DNA of 44,910 nucleotides from assembly GCA_001796515.1 (NCBI GenBank), contig MGMS01000017.1, positions 1 to 44,910 on the forward strand, read 5' to 3'. This stretch comes from Chloroflexi bacterium RBG_13_51_36 (GTDB lineage: Bacteria; Chloroflexota; Dehalococcoidia; GIF9; AB-539-J10). Under the pieces are notes generated by a model. It worked only from the letters and a program-made list of their open reading frames with translations. It did no database searches and had not been told where the DNA came from. The translations under genes and the position numbers were made by a program. This document shows, piece by piece, positions 31,595 through 38,914 of this stretch (positions within the stretch are counted from its first letter, which is position 1; each line of letters starts with the position of its first letter).

Positions 31595-33386
31595 AACGAA
31601 GAAGATCTTGTCTTCCATGGGTCACGAATTCATCAGGAATGCCTAGCCGCTTCACCTTGATGTTTGAGGCTTCAGCCTTTTCCAGCAACTCCAGCACCGC
31701 AGCACCAAAGCCGCCGCTAAGAACATTCTCCTCTACTGTGACCAACTTTTTGGTATGATTGGCTGCATCCAAGATGAGCTCTGTATCGAGGGGCTTAGCG
31801 AACCGGCCATTAATTACCATGGCATCAATGCCCCAGAGGGCTAGGTGTTCCGCTGCTTCCAGAGAGGGTATCACTGTAGAGCCGATGCCAATTATGACCA
31901 TATCGTTACCTTGCTTCATTATCTCGGCCTTGCCTATAGAAAGCTGATGAAACTCGGCGGCCAAGGGAGTATCTGGTCCTCGACCCCGAGGATAACGAAT
32001 TGCCATGGGATGCTCTGTCGTGAGAGAAATATAGAGCAGGTTTTGGAGTTCATTACCATCCTTGGGTGCGCAAACAATCATATTGGGCATCAAATTAAGA
32101 TAGGATAAATCAAATATCCCTTGATGTGTTTTGCCGTCCTCCCCGACTATGCCGCTGCGATCCAGGGCAAAAATAACACGCAGGTCAGGGAGACACACAT
32201 CATGCAGTACCTGGTCAAATGCACGCTGCAAGAAAGTGGAATATATAGCTACAATAGGTATAAGGCCTTCGGCGGCCAGGCCAGCGGCCAAGGTAACGGC
32301 ATGCTGCTCAGAGATCCCCACGTCGTAGATGCGTTGAGGAAACTGTCTGACCAGAGCGGATAGGCTGTTGCCTTCAACCATGGCCGCGCTTATCACTACC
32401 ACCCTGGGGTTGTCTTCAAGCAATCTGCCGACAGTTCGTGCGAATATCTGGCTGTAAGTGGGTACGGTGCTCGGAACCTCGTCTTTCGGAGACAAACCGT
32501 GAAAGCGAGTGGGATTATCCTCGGCCGGCTTGTACCCCTTGCCTTTCACGGTCAAGACATGGACAATGACCGGCTTGTAGTGATTCCTGGCTTTAATCAG
32601 AGCTGCCTCCAATTCAGCAACATTATGGCCGTCTATCGGCCCCACGTAAGTGAAGCCAAGCTGCTCCCACATCATGGTGGGCATTACTATGGCTTTTGCT
32701 CCTTCCTTAAGACGATGCAATGCCCATTGCAGATTCTTTCCCCCGGGCAGGAGAGACAGAAACCGATTAGTCCGCCTCTTGGCTTCTATGTAGCCAGTGG
32801 CCGTTCGTGCGACATTTAGCCGCTTGGCCACTGCACCTACAGTAGGTGAAATGGACATGCCGTTGTCGTTTAGCACCACGATTAGTCTTGTGCCCAGATG
32901 CCCGGCGTGGTTCAGCGCTTCGTAAGTTATGCCGCAGGTAAGGCATCCATCGCCTATGACAGCTATCACGTGGTAGTCATCAAGGGCGAGGTCACGCGTC
33001 AGCGCCATGCCCAGACCTGCGGAAATAGACGTGCCACCATGTCCTGTGGTGAACGCATCGTGAGGACTCTCATTCCTGTCTGGAAATCCTGAGAGTCCCT
33101 GGTACTGACGGAGAGAAGGAAACTGTTCCCTTCTTCCTGTTAGCAGCTTGTGAACGTAGCTCTGGTGTCCCACATCCCAGATTATCTTATCTTTCGGACT
33201 GTCGAAAACCCGGTGGAGGGCAACAGCGAGCTCCACCGCACCCAGATTGGATGCCAGGTGCCCTCCGTTTTCGCTGACTCTGTTTATTAATAGCTCTCTG
33301 AGTTCCGAACAGAGTTCACCCAGTTCGTCTTTGTTTAGGCCTTTGACATCGCCGGGGCCTTCTATTCTGTCTAGTATCGTAGACAT
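31518..33386 (-). CDS. dxs: 1-deoxy-D-xylulose-5-phosphate synthase
   Basis: The first enzyme of the MEP isoprenoid pathway, joining pyruvate and glyceraldehyde-3-phosphate with thiamine diphosphate; 622 residues, full length. 'GHQSYVHKLLTGRREQF', 'SAGLGMALTRDL', the TPP motif 'VIGDGCLTCGITYEALNHAG' to 'VVLNDNGMSIS', 'VHVLTVKGKGYKPAE', 'YDVGISEQHAVTLAAGLA' and 'RYPRGRGP' are all present. Its 3' end overlaps the 3' end of mutS by 77 bases, tail to tail. The promoter has an extended -10 box. The downstream product line (isoprenoids) fits the geranylgeranyl-reductase-like gene that lies just upstream on the same strand. Confidence 0.97.
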   Translation of the reverse strand: MSTILDRIEGPGDVKGLNKDELGELCSELRELLINRVSENGGHLASNLGAVELAVALHRVFDSPKDKIIWDVGHQSYVHKLLTGRREQFPSLRQYQGLSGFPDRNESPHDAFTTGHGGTSISAGLGMALTRDLALDDYHVIAVIGDGCLTCGITYEALNHAGHLGTRLIVVLNDNGMSISPTVGAVAKRLNVARTATGYIEAKRRTNRFLSLLPGGKNLQWALHRLKEGAKAIVMPTMMWEQLGFTYVGPIDGHNVAELEAALIKARNHYKPVIVHVLTVKGKGYKPAEDNPTRFHGLSPKDEVPSTVPTYSQIFARTVGRLLEDNPRVVVISAAMVEGNSLSALVRQFPQRIYDVGISEQHAVTLAAGLAAEGLIPIVAIYSTFLQRAFDQVLHDVCLPDLRVIFALDRSGIVGEDGKTHQGIFDLSYLNLMPNMIVCAPKDGNELQNLLYISLTTEHPMAIRYPRGRGPDTPLAAEFHQLSIGKAEIMKQGNDMVIIGIGSTVIPSLEAAEHLALWGIDAMVINGRFAKPLDTELILDAANHTKKLVTVEENVLSGGFGAAVLELLEKAEASNIKVKRLGIPDEFVTHGRQDLLRSIYHLDALGIAKECADFLAHVPSPE

Positions 33387-33404
33387 TCCAGTCCCCTGCT
33401 TTAG

Positions 33405-33410
33405 ATTATA
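33405..33410 (-). promoter_or_regulatory. Extended -10 promoter element of dxs
   Basis: TGT followed by a perfect TATAAT, 18 bases ahead of the dxs ATG. No good -35 box is seen, as is common for extended -10 promoters. Confidence 0.5.
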
Positions 33411-33455
33411 ACAAACTTTGCTCTCATACGTGCTCTTGCTGCTGAAGCTCGTGTG

Positions 33456-34607
33456 CTAAAGGCGCAACAGCTGACCTAATATGCCTTTGAGTCCGCCCAC
33501 CTCTTCATTGACAGCGGCGTAGTCTGTTTCGCCAAGTATCACCTTACGTTCAGCTCTCCAGACCCTGTCACTCTTGCTGAGGATTCTAAATACCAGACGA
33601 GGGAAGCGGATGAAATACTTTGCTAGTGTACGCGCCATCCTCAATTCAGTAATGATTTTCTTATCCACGATCTGTTGGTAATCCTGCAACCCGCCTGCGG
33701 CCCCTGTTAAATAGTTTTCGATTACCGGTGCTGCCAGCTGCGCACTCCGGATGGCGTTATAAATTCCTTCCCCTGTTAGGGGGTCGGTGAGGCCAGCAGC
33801 ATCCCCCAGGAGCAAGGCTCTATCTTGCCAAACTAGCCTGCCTTCCGTGCACGTTGGAATCAGGTGGCTACCTGACCTGGCGATAGTGTAATTGCCGATA
33901 CTCAATGAATTCAGAAACTTCTGGTAATTGCGATTTAAGTGTCTCGCCCTGGAGGCACGACAGCCAGCCCCGATGGAGAGTTGCCCACGCTTGGGGAATA
34001 CCCAGGCATAGCCACCGGGAATAACTCCCAGATCTATGCGGACCCGCGATTTCCATTTTGCCAAGTCGTCTTCGGCCACGACGATTTCTGACTCTATCGC
34101 GGTGATATACTCAATGCCCCTGTTCATGCTCAATTCTCTTGCCACTATGCTATAGGCGCCGTCGGCGCCGACCACAAGTCGGGAGCGAAAAGTGCTATCG
34201 GCGGTGGAAATCTCAACCGAGTCACCGCCCAACTGTATTTGTGTCACCCTCTTACCGTCCATGAGCATGGCCCCTAGTCGTTGTGCCCTCTGCATCAAGA
34301 AATGGTCGAATACATCACGCATCACCGTATATATCAGTGGTTCACTATGCTGCCCCAGAAAAGGGTTGCCGAGATTGAAGGTAAAGGCAACCTCGCAGAT
34401 CACATCTTCTGCCACCGCGGAAATATCGAAATCCAGAAGGTTCGCCGCCTTACTGGTAACTCCGCCGGCACAGCACTTATAGCGGGGCAGTTTCTCTTTT
34501 TCCAGGACCAACACCCCGATGCCCTTCTTGCCCAGCTCGTAGGCCAGCGTTGCCCCGGCCGGACCGGCGCCAATGACAACTACATCGTAATTCTGTTTCA
34601 ACAGCAA
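33456..34607 (-). CDS. Geranylgeranyl-reductase-family FAD oxidoreductase
   Basis: A 383-residue flavoprotein of the GGR/ChlP group, enzymes that reduce double bonds of prenyl chains in lipids, quinones or chlorophyll. The FAD fold is 'DVVVIGAGPAGATLAYELGKKGIGVLVLEKE', followed by 'LPRYKCCAGG', where the family has a PxYKxCGG loop. 'VVGADGAYSIVARELS', 'GYAWVFPKRGQLSIGAG' and 'ALLLGDAAGLTDPLTGEGIYNAIRSA' are further family blocks. The start is TTG behind GAGGGG. Menaquinone saturation is a plausible role. It lies 69 bases upstream of dxs on the same strand, which fits isoprenoid metabolism. Confidence 0.88.
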   Translation of the reverse strand: MLLKQNYDVVVIGAGPAGATLAYELGKKGIGVLVLEKEKLPRYKCCAGGVTSKAANLLDFDISAVAEDVICEVAFTFNLGNPFLGQHSEPLIYTVMRDVFDHFLMQRAQRLGAMLMDGKRVTQIQLGGDSVEISTADSTFRSRLVVGADGAYSIVARELSMNRGIEYITAIESEIVVAEDDLAKWKSRVRIDLGVIPGGYAWVFPKRGQLSIGAGCRASRARHLNRNYQKFLNSLSIGNYTIARSGSHLIPTCTEGRLVWQDRALLLGDAAGLTDPLTGEGIYNAIRSAQLAAPVIENYLTGAAGGLQDYQQIVDKKIITELRMARTLAKYFIRFPRLVFRILSKSDRVWRAERKVILGETDYAAVNEEVGGLKGILGQLLRL

Positions 34608-34644
34608 AACCCCTCATGAACGAAATGATGAGGCCACACGTTAA

Positions 34645-34650
34645 ATTATA
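34645..34650 (-). promoter_or_regulatory. Extended -10 promoter element of the GGR-like gene
   Basis: TGA followed by a perfect TATAAT on the minus strand, about 37 bases ahead of the TTG start. No -35 box is convincing. Confidence 0.5.
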
Positions 34651-34889
34651 TCACCGCGCACTGCTAAGGGGTTTTTGGCATCCCATCCCCCTTGACAAGA
34701 GGGCATTCAAAAAGAAAACTCTGTCCTTCAGTTCTGTAGGAATGACACTTTGAATGGACATTCAGCTTCTCCCTGGGTTGGCTTTGCTTCCCTCCAAGGG
34801 TTCAAGAGCGCGATTTCATAATAACTCTTCGGGGAAGATTTCTTGTGGTTGGACGCCTCCTCCGGCCAGATTTCATATGATTCAGGCTC

Positions 34890-34918
34890 TTGACAACCCT
34901 CTGAAAAGGTGCTACTCT
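34890..34918 (+). promoter_or_regulatory. Promoter-like site without an obvious gene
   Basis: TTGACA, 17 bases, TACTCT. No coding region begins soon after; the hairpin at 35055-35085 lies about 130 bases downstream, so a short non-coding transcript is possible. Confidence 0.4.
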
Positions 34919-35054
34919 TGTAATAATAGGTCTGTTACGATTGATTAGAATACGAGCGATGACACTAGTTAGTCGTGAATTCGGTGTTGTTGGTGCAGGG
35001 AACAACGAGGGCAACCAACTGACTTTCTTATAACCTACCTCCTTTTTCACATAT

Positions 35055-35085
35055 GCGGCGGGAGCGAGTCAAGCTCCCGTCGTCG
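35055..35085 (+). terminator. Strong hairpin, possible terminator of a short transcript
   Basis: CGGGAGC, a seven-base loop, GCTCCCG, extended outwards by a few more pairs and followed by CGTATTTG. There is only a short T stretch. Confidence 0.4.
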
Positions 35086-35101
35086 TATTTGAGTTGTCTC
35101 G

Positions 35102-35266
35102 ATGGATAACTTATATAGCGCATTCTGGTCCATTCTTGATTTTGAACATCGAGGTGACACTATGCTCTCTATCGAGCACGTCCTGAATACTGATGCGAAA
35201 TCAATCGTATCCGGACCGGACGATTGCCTGTGGCGGCCAAAGCGTTGTATGGCTAATGAGGCTTGA
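35102..35266 (+). CDS. Possible small ORF of 54 codons
   Basis: It starts 'MDNLYSAFWSILDFEHRGD' and reads through without a stop to a TGA at the next promoter. It has no clear ribosome binding site and no relatives that I know, so it may be chance. Confidence 0.2.
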   Translation: MDNLYSAFWSILDFEHRGDTMLSIEHVLNTDAKSIVSGPDDCLWRPKRCMANEA

Positions 35267-35291
35267 CAGCATGGGGCGGATGGCATACCAT
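35263..35291 (+). promoter_or_regulatory. Promoter of the small B-repeat lipoprotein-like gene
   Basis: Perfect TTGACA, 17 bases, TACCAT, 46 bases before the ATG at 35338. Confidence 0.6.
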
Positions 35292-35337
35292 GGACTCAGA
35301 TTCTGAAAGATATGAGTTGTGCTGAGGTTCATGGACC

Positions 35338-35706
35338 ATGCGCATGATTCTTGCTTCGATTGGACGCCATCGCCTGGCAACAGTCAGCGTTTTTTTGATT
35401 ATGTTGGCCTTGGTTGCCGGGTTCCCGGCCTGTAACGGAGGTGGTGAATCGTACACTCTCACTATCACCAGTACCACTGGGGGATCGGTAGCCACCCCTG
35501 GTGAGGAAACTTATACCTATGACAAGGGAACAGTGATCAGCTTGGTGGCGACCCCGGACGATGGTTACAGGTTTCACGTATGGACTGGCGACATCGGCTA
35601 CATTGCGGACCCAACCTCCGCCTCCACCAATATCACCATGAATGGAAGCTATTCTATCACGGCCAGCTTTGAACAGGAAGGTGGGCCAAACCCCAGTCAA
35701 CCCTAG
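35338..35706 (+). CDS. Small exported protein with one InlB-type B-repeat
   Basis: A 122-residue protein. Residues 1-32 are a signal peptide with a basic start, a hydrophobic core and 'VAGFPACNGGG', which places a Cys where a lipobox would be, though F-P-A-C is not a canonical lipobox. The rest is a single divergent InlB B-repeat: 'YTLTITSTTGGSVATPGE', 'GTVISLVATPDDGYRFHVWTGD', 'NITMNGSYSITASFE'. This repeat is nearly the same as those of the larger secreted proteins encoded to the right on the other strand, so it probably arose from them or gave rise to them. It is the only member of the locus on the plus strand and has its own promoter. Confidence 0.8.
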   Translation: MRMILASIGRHRLATVSVFLIMLALVAGFPACNGGGESYTLTITSTTGGSVATPGEETYTYDKGTVISLVATPDDGYRFHVWTGDIGYIADPTSASTNITMNGSYSITASFEQEGGPNPSQP

Positions 35707-35760
35707 TACCAGGGCAGAAACTCTGTTGGTCTTCCTCGCTTCGTCTCGCCTTAATCCCCA

Positions 35761-35778
35761 TCTCACCCTGAGGTGAGA
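35761..35778 (+). terminator. Hairpin after the small B-repeat gene
   Basis: TCTCACC, four-base loop, GGTGAGA, about 55 bases after the stop. No T-run follows, so its strength as a terminator is uncertain. Confidence 0.4.
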
Positions 35779-35829
35779 CTGAGAAAAGGATGGAAGGACA
35801 GCTTACCTTTGTCTCTGGGCATAGGAACG

Positions 35830-35876
35830 AAAGAGCCGGCCATGCCGCTCAATCTCAGACACACAGCCGGCCCTTT
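35830..35876 (-). terminator. Terminator hairpin of the CFI-box gene at 35940
   Basis: AAAG-x-GCCGGC pairs with GCCGGC-x-CTTT around a long loop. On the minus strand the right arm ends GCCGGCTCTTTCGTT. The arms resemble the terminator at 43140-43184 behind the paralogous gene. Confidence 0.6.
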
Positions 35877-35939
35877 GTTTGAGCAGGTGTGCTTTTCAAC
35901 GCTAGAACAAATATGTCGCACACCTGATACTAGGGCTCC

Positions 35940-37184
35940 CTAATTCTGCCACATATTCCCCGTGGCCTGGACTATCCAGACAATGGGGTCAACCAATAGT
36001 TCCCTGATCAAAGTTCTCACAAACTCATTTCCGGCTATCAGATCAGCTACGGGAGGACTGAGTTGGTAGTACTGGGCGACGAGTTTTGATCCCACCGCGC
36101 TATTCAGCAATACCACATCACGGAACTCCCGCAACACATCGAGCTGTTCAGCAGTCGAAGTCCCATAGGCTGCGGTGGCGATGAAGCAACCTATGTGGGA
36201 CCCTTCATCCGTTGTGAATTGAAGTATGGTACCGTCAATGACAAGGTCACTGTACTGAAGCTGGGCTTTGAAAAGATACTGGGTGCCCGAAGTGAGCTCT
36301 GAAATCATCTCAGGATGGCTACCACTTGCTGTTTTGCTCCTCCAGTTAGTGGTAGCCCAAGTCGCATCGGCGGACTTCTTGTACGCGAAACGCACTTTCA
36401 CGGGGCTGAAGTCCCCCACAGTGTAGTTCATGTTAAGGGTAGCTGAGTCCTCGTCGACCCCAGTGGCGGACTTCGTGGTGATCGTGGGAAGCACCGGAGC
36501 GGGCGTCTCCTCGAAGTTGGCGGTGATGGAGTAGTTTCCGTCCATGGTGACGATGGCTTCTGCCGAATCGGGATCGTCAATCTCCTCCGTATCGCCTGTC
36601 CAATTGACAAAACGGTAGCCGGAATCCGGGCTGGCCACCAGGTCGACCACGGTTCCCTCTTGATACGGGAACACTCCCTCGCCGGGTGTGGTCACGGAAC
36701 CACCGGCTGTACTGGAAATGGTGAGGTCATAGAACACGGTCACAGTGATGGTGGTATCACCACCGACGGGGTTCTCCACCGTGTCACCGGTAACAATGCC
36801 CTCAATAATATAATCCCCCAGTTCAGCATCAACAGGGACAGTGAGCGTATAGGTGACCGTCTTGGTCTCACCTGCCCCCACCGAAAACCAGACCCACTCC
36901 GGCGGAGGGCCAGCCTTAAAGGCACCGGCATCGTCGGTGCCCCGCGTAAACCCCCACCCATCGGGAATGACCTCCTTCAATGCGAAGGACTTGGGCTCAG
37001 CGAGCAGGTTTTCAAACTCAACGGTAATCTCCACTTCCTGGCCCCGCACTGCCGCCTCGGGGTCTATGATGCGGGATGCGTCAGCCGTTGGGTCCGCCGC
37101 AAGCGCAACACCAAGGAACGAGAGAAGGAGCACCACTGCCACCAGGGCCGAGGTAACCACAGTCCTTATCTTTCTGTCTCTCAT
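35940..37184 (-). CDS. Secreted modular protein ending in a CFI-box domain
   Basis: The ATG at 37184 follows AAAGGAGGC and gives 414 residues. Order of parts: signal peptide (1-29, cleavage after VALA); a beta-sandwich-like N-terminal module (30-150) with 'IDPEAAVRGQEVEITVEF', 'PPPEWVWFSVGAGETKTVTYTLTVP' and 'VENPVGGDTTITV'; one InlB-type B-repeat (150-226); a fibronectin-III-like domain (233-325); and a C-terminal domain beginning 'GCFIATAAYGTSTAEQLDVLREFRD', the CFI-box C-terminal domain known from many exported bacterial proteins. The end has hydrophobic helices ('LIRELLVDPIVWIVQATGN'), which may bind or cross a membrane. The gene at 43234 has the same plan. Role unknown; cell-surface location is inferred. 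Confidence 0.87.
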   Translation of the reverse strand: MRDRKIRTVVTSALVAVVLLLSFLGVALAADPTADASRIIDPEAAVRGQEVEITVEFENLLAEPKSFALKEVIPDGWGFTRGTDDAGAFKAGPPPEWVWFSVGAGETKTVTYTLTVPVDAELGDYIIEGIVTGDTVENPVGGDTTITVTVFYDLTISSTAGGSVTTPGEGVFPYQEGTVVDLVASPDSGYRFVNWTGDTEEIDDPDSAEAIVTMDGNYSITANFEETPAPVLPTITTKSATGVDEDSATLNMNYTVGDFSPVKVRFAYKKSADATWATTNWRSKTASGSHPEMISELTSGTQYLFKAQLQYSDLVIDGTILQFTTDEGSHIGCFIATAAYGTSTAEQLDVLREFRDVVLLNSAVGSKLVAQYYQLSPPVADLIAGNEFVRTLIRELLVDPIVWIVQATGNMWQN

Positions 37185-37279
37185 TTTATTGCCTCCTTTC
37201 CAAGATTTCGAAGTGTGCATCTTTCTAGCCTTCTAGCATGTGTTTCCATTCTCTTGATTGCCAATCCATATTAACCATA

Positions 37280-37310
37280 GGAAGGAGACCCGTTTAACTC
37301 CGAATCTTCC
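37280..37310 (-). other. Hairpin after the Cys-rich gene, no T-run
   Basis: GGAAG ... CTTCC with an imperfect inner stem, just behind the stop of the 37324 gene. It resembles the hairpin at 38870-38903 in sequence and place. Without a T-run it may limit read-through or protect 3' ends rather than end transcription fully. Confidence 0.4.
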
Positions 37311-37323
37311 CCCCAAATCTCCT

Positions 37324-38832
37324 TCACGGTCCCCCTGCAATCCACTCGTCAGCAAGCTCCAGCAACTGGAAGGTAGTAATGGGCTCCCCGAAACAGAGTG
37401 GCACCACATCTGAAATCCAGTCGTCGGCGGCAGCGAGAAGTTCCAAAGTGCTGACCTCATCCGGGTTTCCATACAGCCCTCGATAGTATTCCAGGATATC
37501 TGCGTATACGGGAGTGTGGACGCAGATTCCGTTTCCGCAGGTATTGATGGTGCAGGGGTCCCCATCATCGCAGGACTCGCAGCCAATCAAATCAGTCCTC
37601 CAATCTGTCTCGGTGGGGACACACTCGCCACCGACACAGGAGTAGTCCAGATAAACCATATCCTGGTAGGTGCAAACATTGTCTCCATCGCATGCCGTAT
37701 ATGGGTCACCGTCTTCTACCCAGCCATCCAGATCGTCGCAGTCGTCGACGAACATTTCATCGGCATAGTAGGTACTCTCAACGCACTCGCCGTCTACGCA
37801 TGAGAAGTCGTGAAGCAGGCGGTGCATCCAGACCTCGTTGCCAACGCAGTAGTGCTCCCAGTCACCGTAGTAGTCCAGGTAGTCACAGTCTATGAGAGCA
37901 AAGTTAGCTGTGATGGAATAGTCGCCGTTCATAATAATGTTCGTTGAGGCGGCATCGGCATCGGCGATGGTGTCCACATCTCCAGTCCAGTTGATGAACT
38001 CATAACACGCATCCGCCACTGCCAGCAGGTCGACTACCGTTCCTTGATCATAGGTAAAAGTAGCCTCGCCAGGCTCGGTTACTGAGCCTCCTTCTGTGCT
38101 GTTAGTGGTGAGGTCATACTGCCTGACGAACTCGGCTATTACGGAATAGTCGCCGTTCATGGTGATAGTAGTGGTGGAGGCATGGACATCGGCAACGGTG
38201 CCTACATCTCCGGTCCATTCATCGAACCGGTAGCCAGCATCTGGAGTCGCTACCAGGTCTACCACAGTTCCCTCATCATAGGTGAAAGTACCCTCACCGG
38301 GGTCGGTTACCGAACCCCCGGCAGTGCTGGACGTGGTGAGGTCATGCAGCACCCTCACAGTTACGGTGGCATCCCCGCCGACAGGGTTCGACACCTCGGC
38401 ACTGGTAACTGTGCCCTCGACAATATAGTCCCCTGCCGCAGCATCGAGCGGGACGGTAAGGGTATAAGTAACTGTTTTAGTAGCTCCAGGGCTCACGAAA
38501 AACCAGACCCACTCAGGGGGCGGGCCTGGCCTGAAGGTGATGGCATCGTCGGTGCCGCGCGTGAACGTCCATCCGTCGGGATAGTCCTCGAGCAGTGCAA
38601 ATGCCTTTGTTTCGGCGAGCAGACTTGTAAATTCAACCGTGATCTCTATCTCATCTCCGCGCTCCACTATCCTGGGGTCTATTGTGCGCGACGCCTCAGC
38701 CGTTGGGTCCGCCGCAACAGCGATGCCAACGAGCCAGAAGACCACTACCACAGCCACGACCGAGGCAATCAGCGTGCGTAGGCTTCTGTCCTTCGTTTCC
38801 TTGCCTCCTTTCTTGTGTTCCGAAGCATCCAT
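37324..38832 (-). CDS. Secreted Cys-rich modular protein with a C-terminal DEW module
   Basis: 502 residues: signal peptide (about 1-40); the N-terminal module shared with the CFI-box proteins (about 41-160, with 'GPPPEWVWFFVSPGATKTV'); two InlB-type B-repeats (about 163-312); a Cys-rich region (315-448) with motifs such as 'CDDGDPCTINTCGNGICVH', like those in some exported proteins where paired cysteines hold short loops; and a 55-residue ending, 'ILEYYRGLYGNPDEVSTLEL' to 'PITTFQLLELADEWIAGG'. The paralogs start with ATG at the codon that is ACG here, so translation probably begins at the in-frame ATG at 38832. The gene at the window edge (44562) is its paralog. Function unknown. Confidence 0.85.
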   Translation of the reverse strand: MDASEHKKGGKETKDRSLRTLIASVVAVVVVFWLVGIAVAADPTAEASRTIDPRIVERGDEIEITVEFTSLLAETKAFALLEDYPDGWTFTRGTDDAITFRPGPPPEWVWFFVSPGATKTVTYTLTVPLDAAAGDYIVEGTVTSAEVSNPVGGDATVTVRVLHDLTTSSTAGGSVTDPGEGTFTYDEGTVVDLVATPDAGYRFDEWTGDVGTVADVHASTTTITMNGDYSVIAEFVRQYDLTTNSTEGGSVTEPGEATFTYDQGTVVDLLAVADACYEFINWTGDVDTIADADAASTNIIMNGDYSITANFALIDCDYLDYYGDWEHYCVGNEVWMHRLLHDFSCVDGECVESTYYADEMFVDDCDDLDGWVEDGDPYTACDGDNVCTYQDMVYLDYSCVGGECVPTETDWRTDLIGCESCDDGDPCTINTCGNGICVHTPVYADILEYYRGLYGNPDEVSTLELLAAADDWISDVVPLCFGEPITTFQLLELADEWIAGGP

Positions 38833-38869
38833 TTCTCAATCTCTCAATCCTGAAGTGTTGGTTATCCAG

Positions 38870-38903
38870 GGGAAGGAACCCGGCTTAACCCGGGGCCCTT
38901 CCC
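38870..38903 (-). other. Strong hairpin between the beta-helix gene and the Cys-rich gene
   Basis: GGGAAGG ... CCTTCCC with an inner CCGG/CCGG stem, 12 bases behind the stop of the beta-helix gene. No T-run follows, so partial termination or RNA processing is likely and the downstream genes may still be read. Confidence 0.5.
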
Positions 38904-38914
38904 AACTCTTCTCT

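Larger units (their letters stand above)
34651..35337. other. Long intergenic region with two plus-strand promoters and a hairpin
   Basis: About 690 bases between divergent genes. It holds promoter-like sites at 34890-34918 and 35263-35291, a strong hairpin at 35055-35085, and a possible 54-codon ORF. A minus-strand frame at 34802-35050 has a ribosome binding site-like start but Arg/Pro-rich, non-family sequence; I do not accept it. Confidence 0.4.

Noticed and set aside
34802-35286. Minus-strand frames in the long gap
   Set aside because: Arg/Pro-rich sequence without family marks; one crosses the hairpin at 35055-35085.
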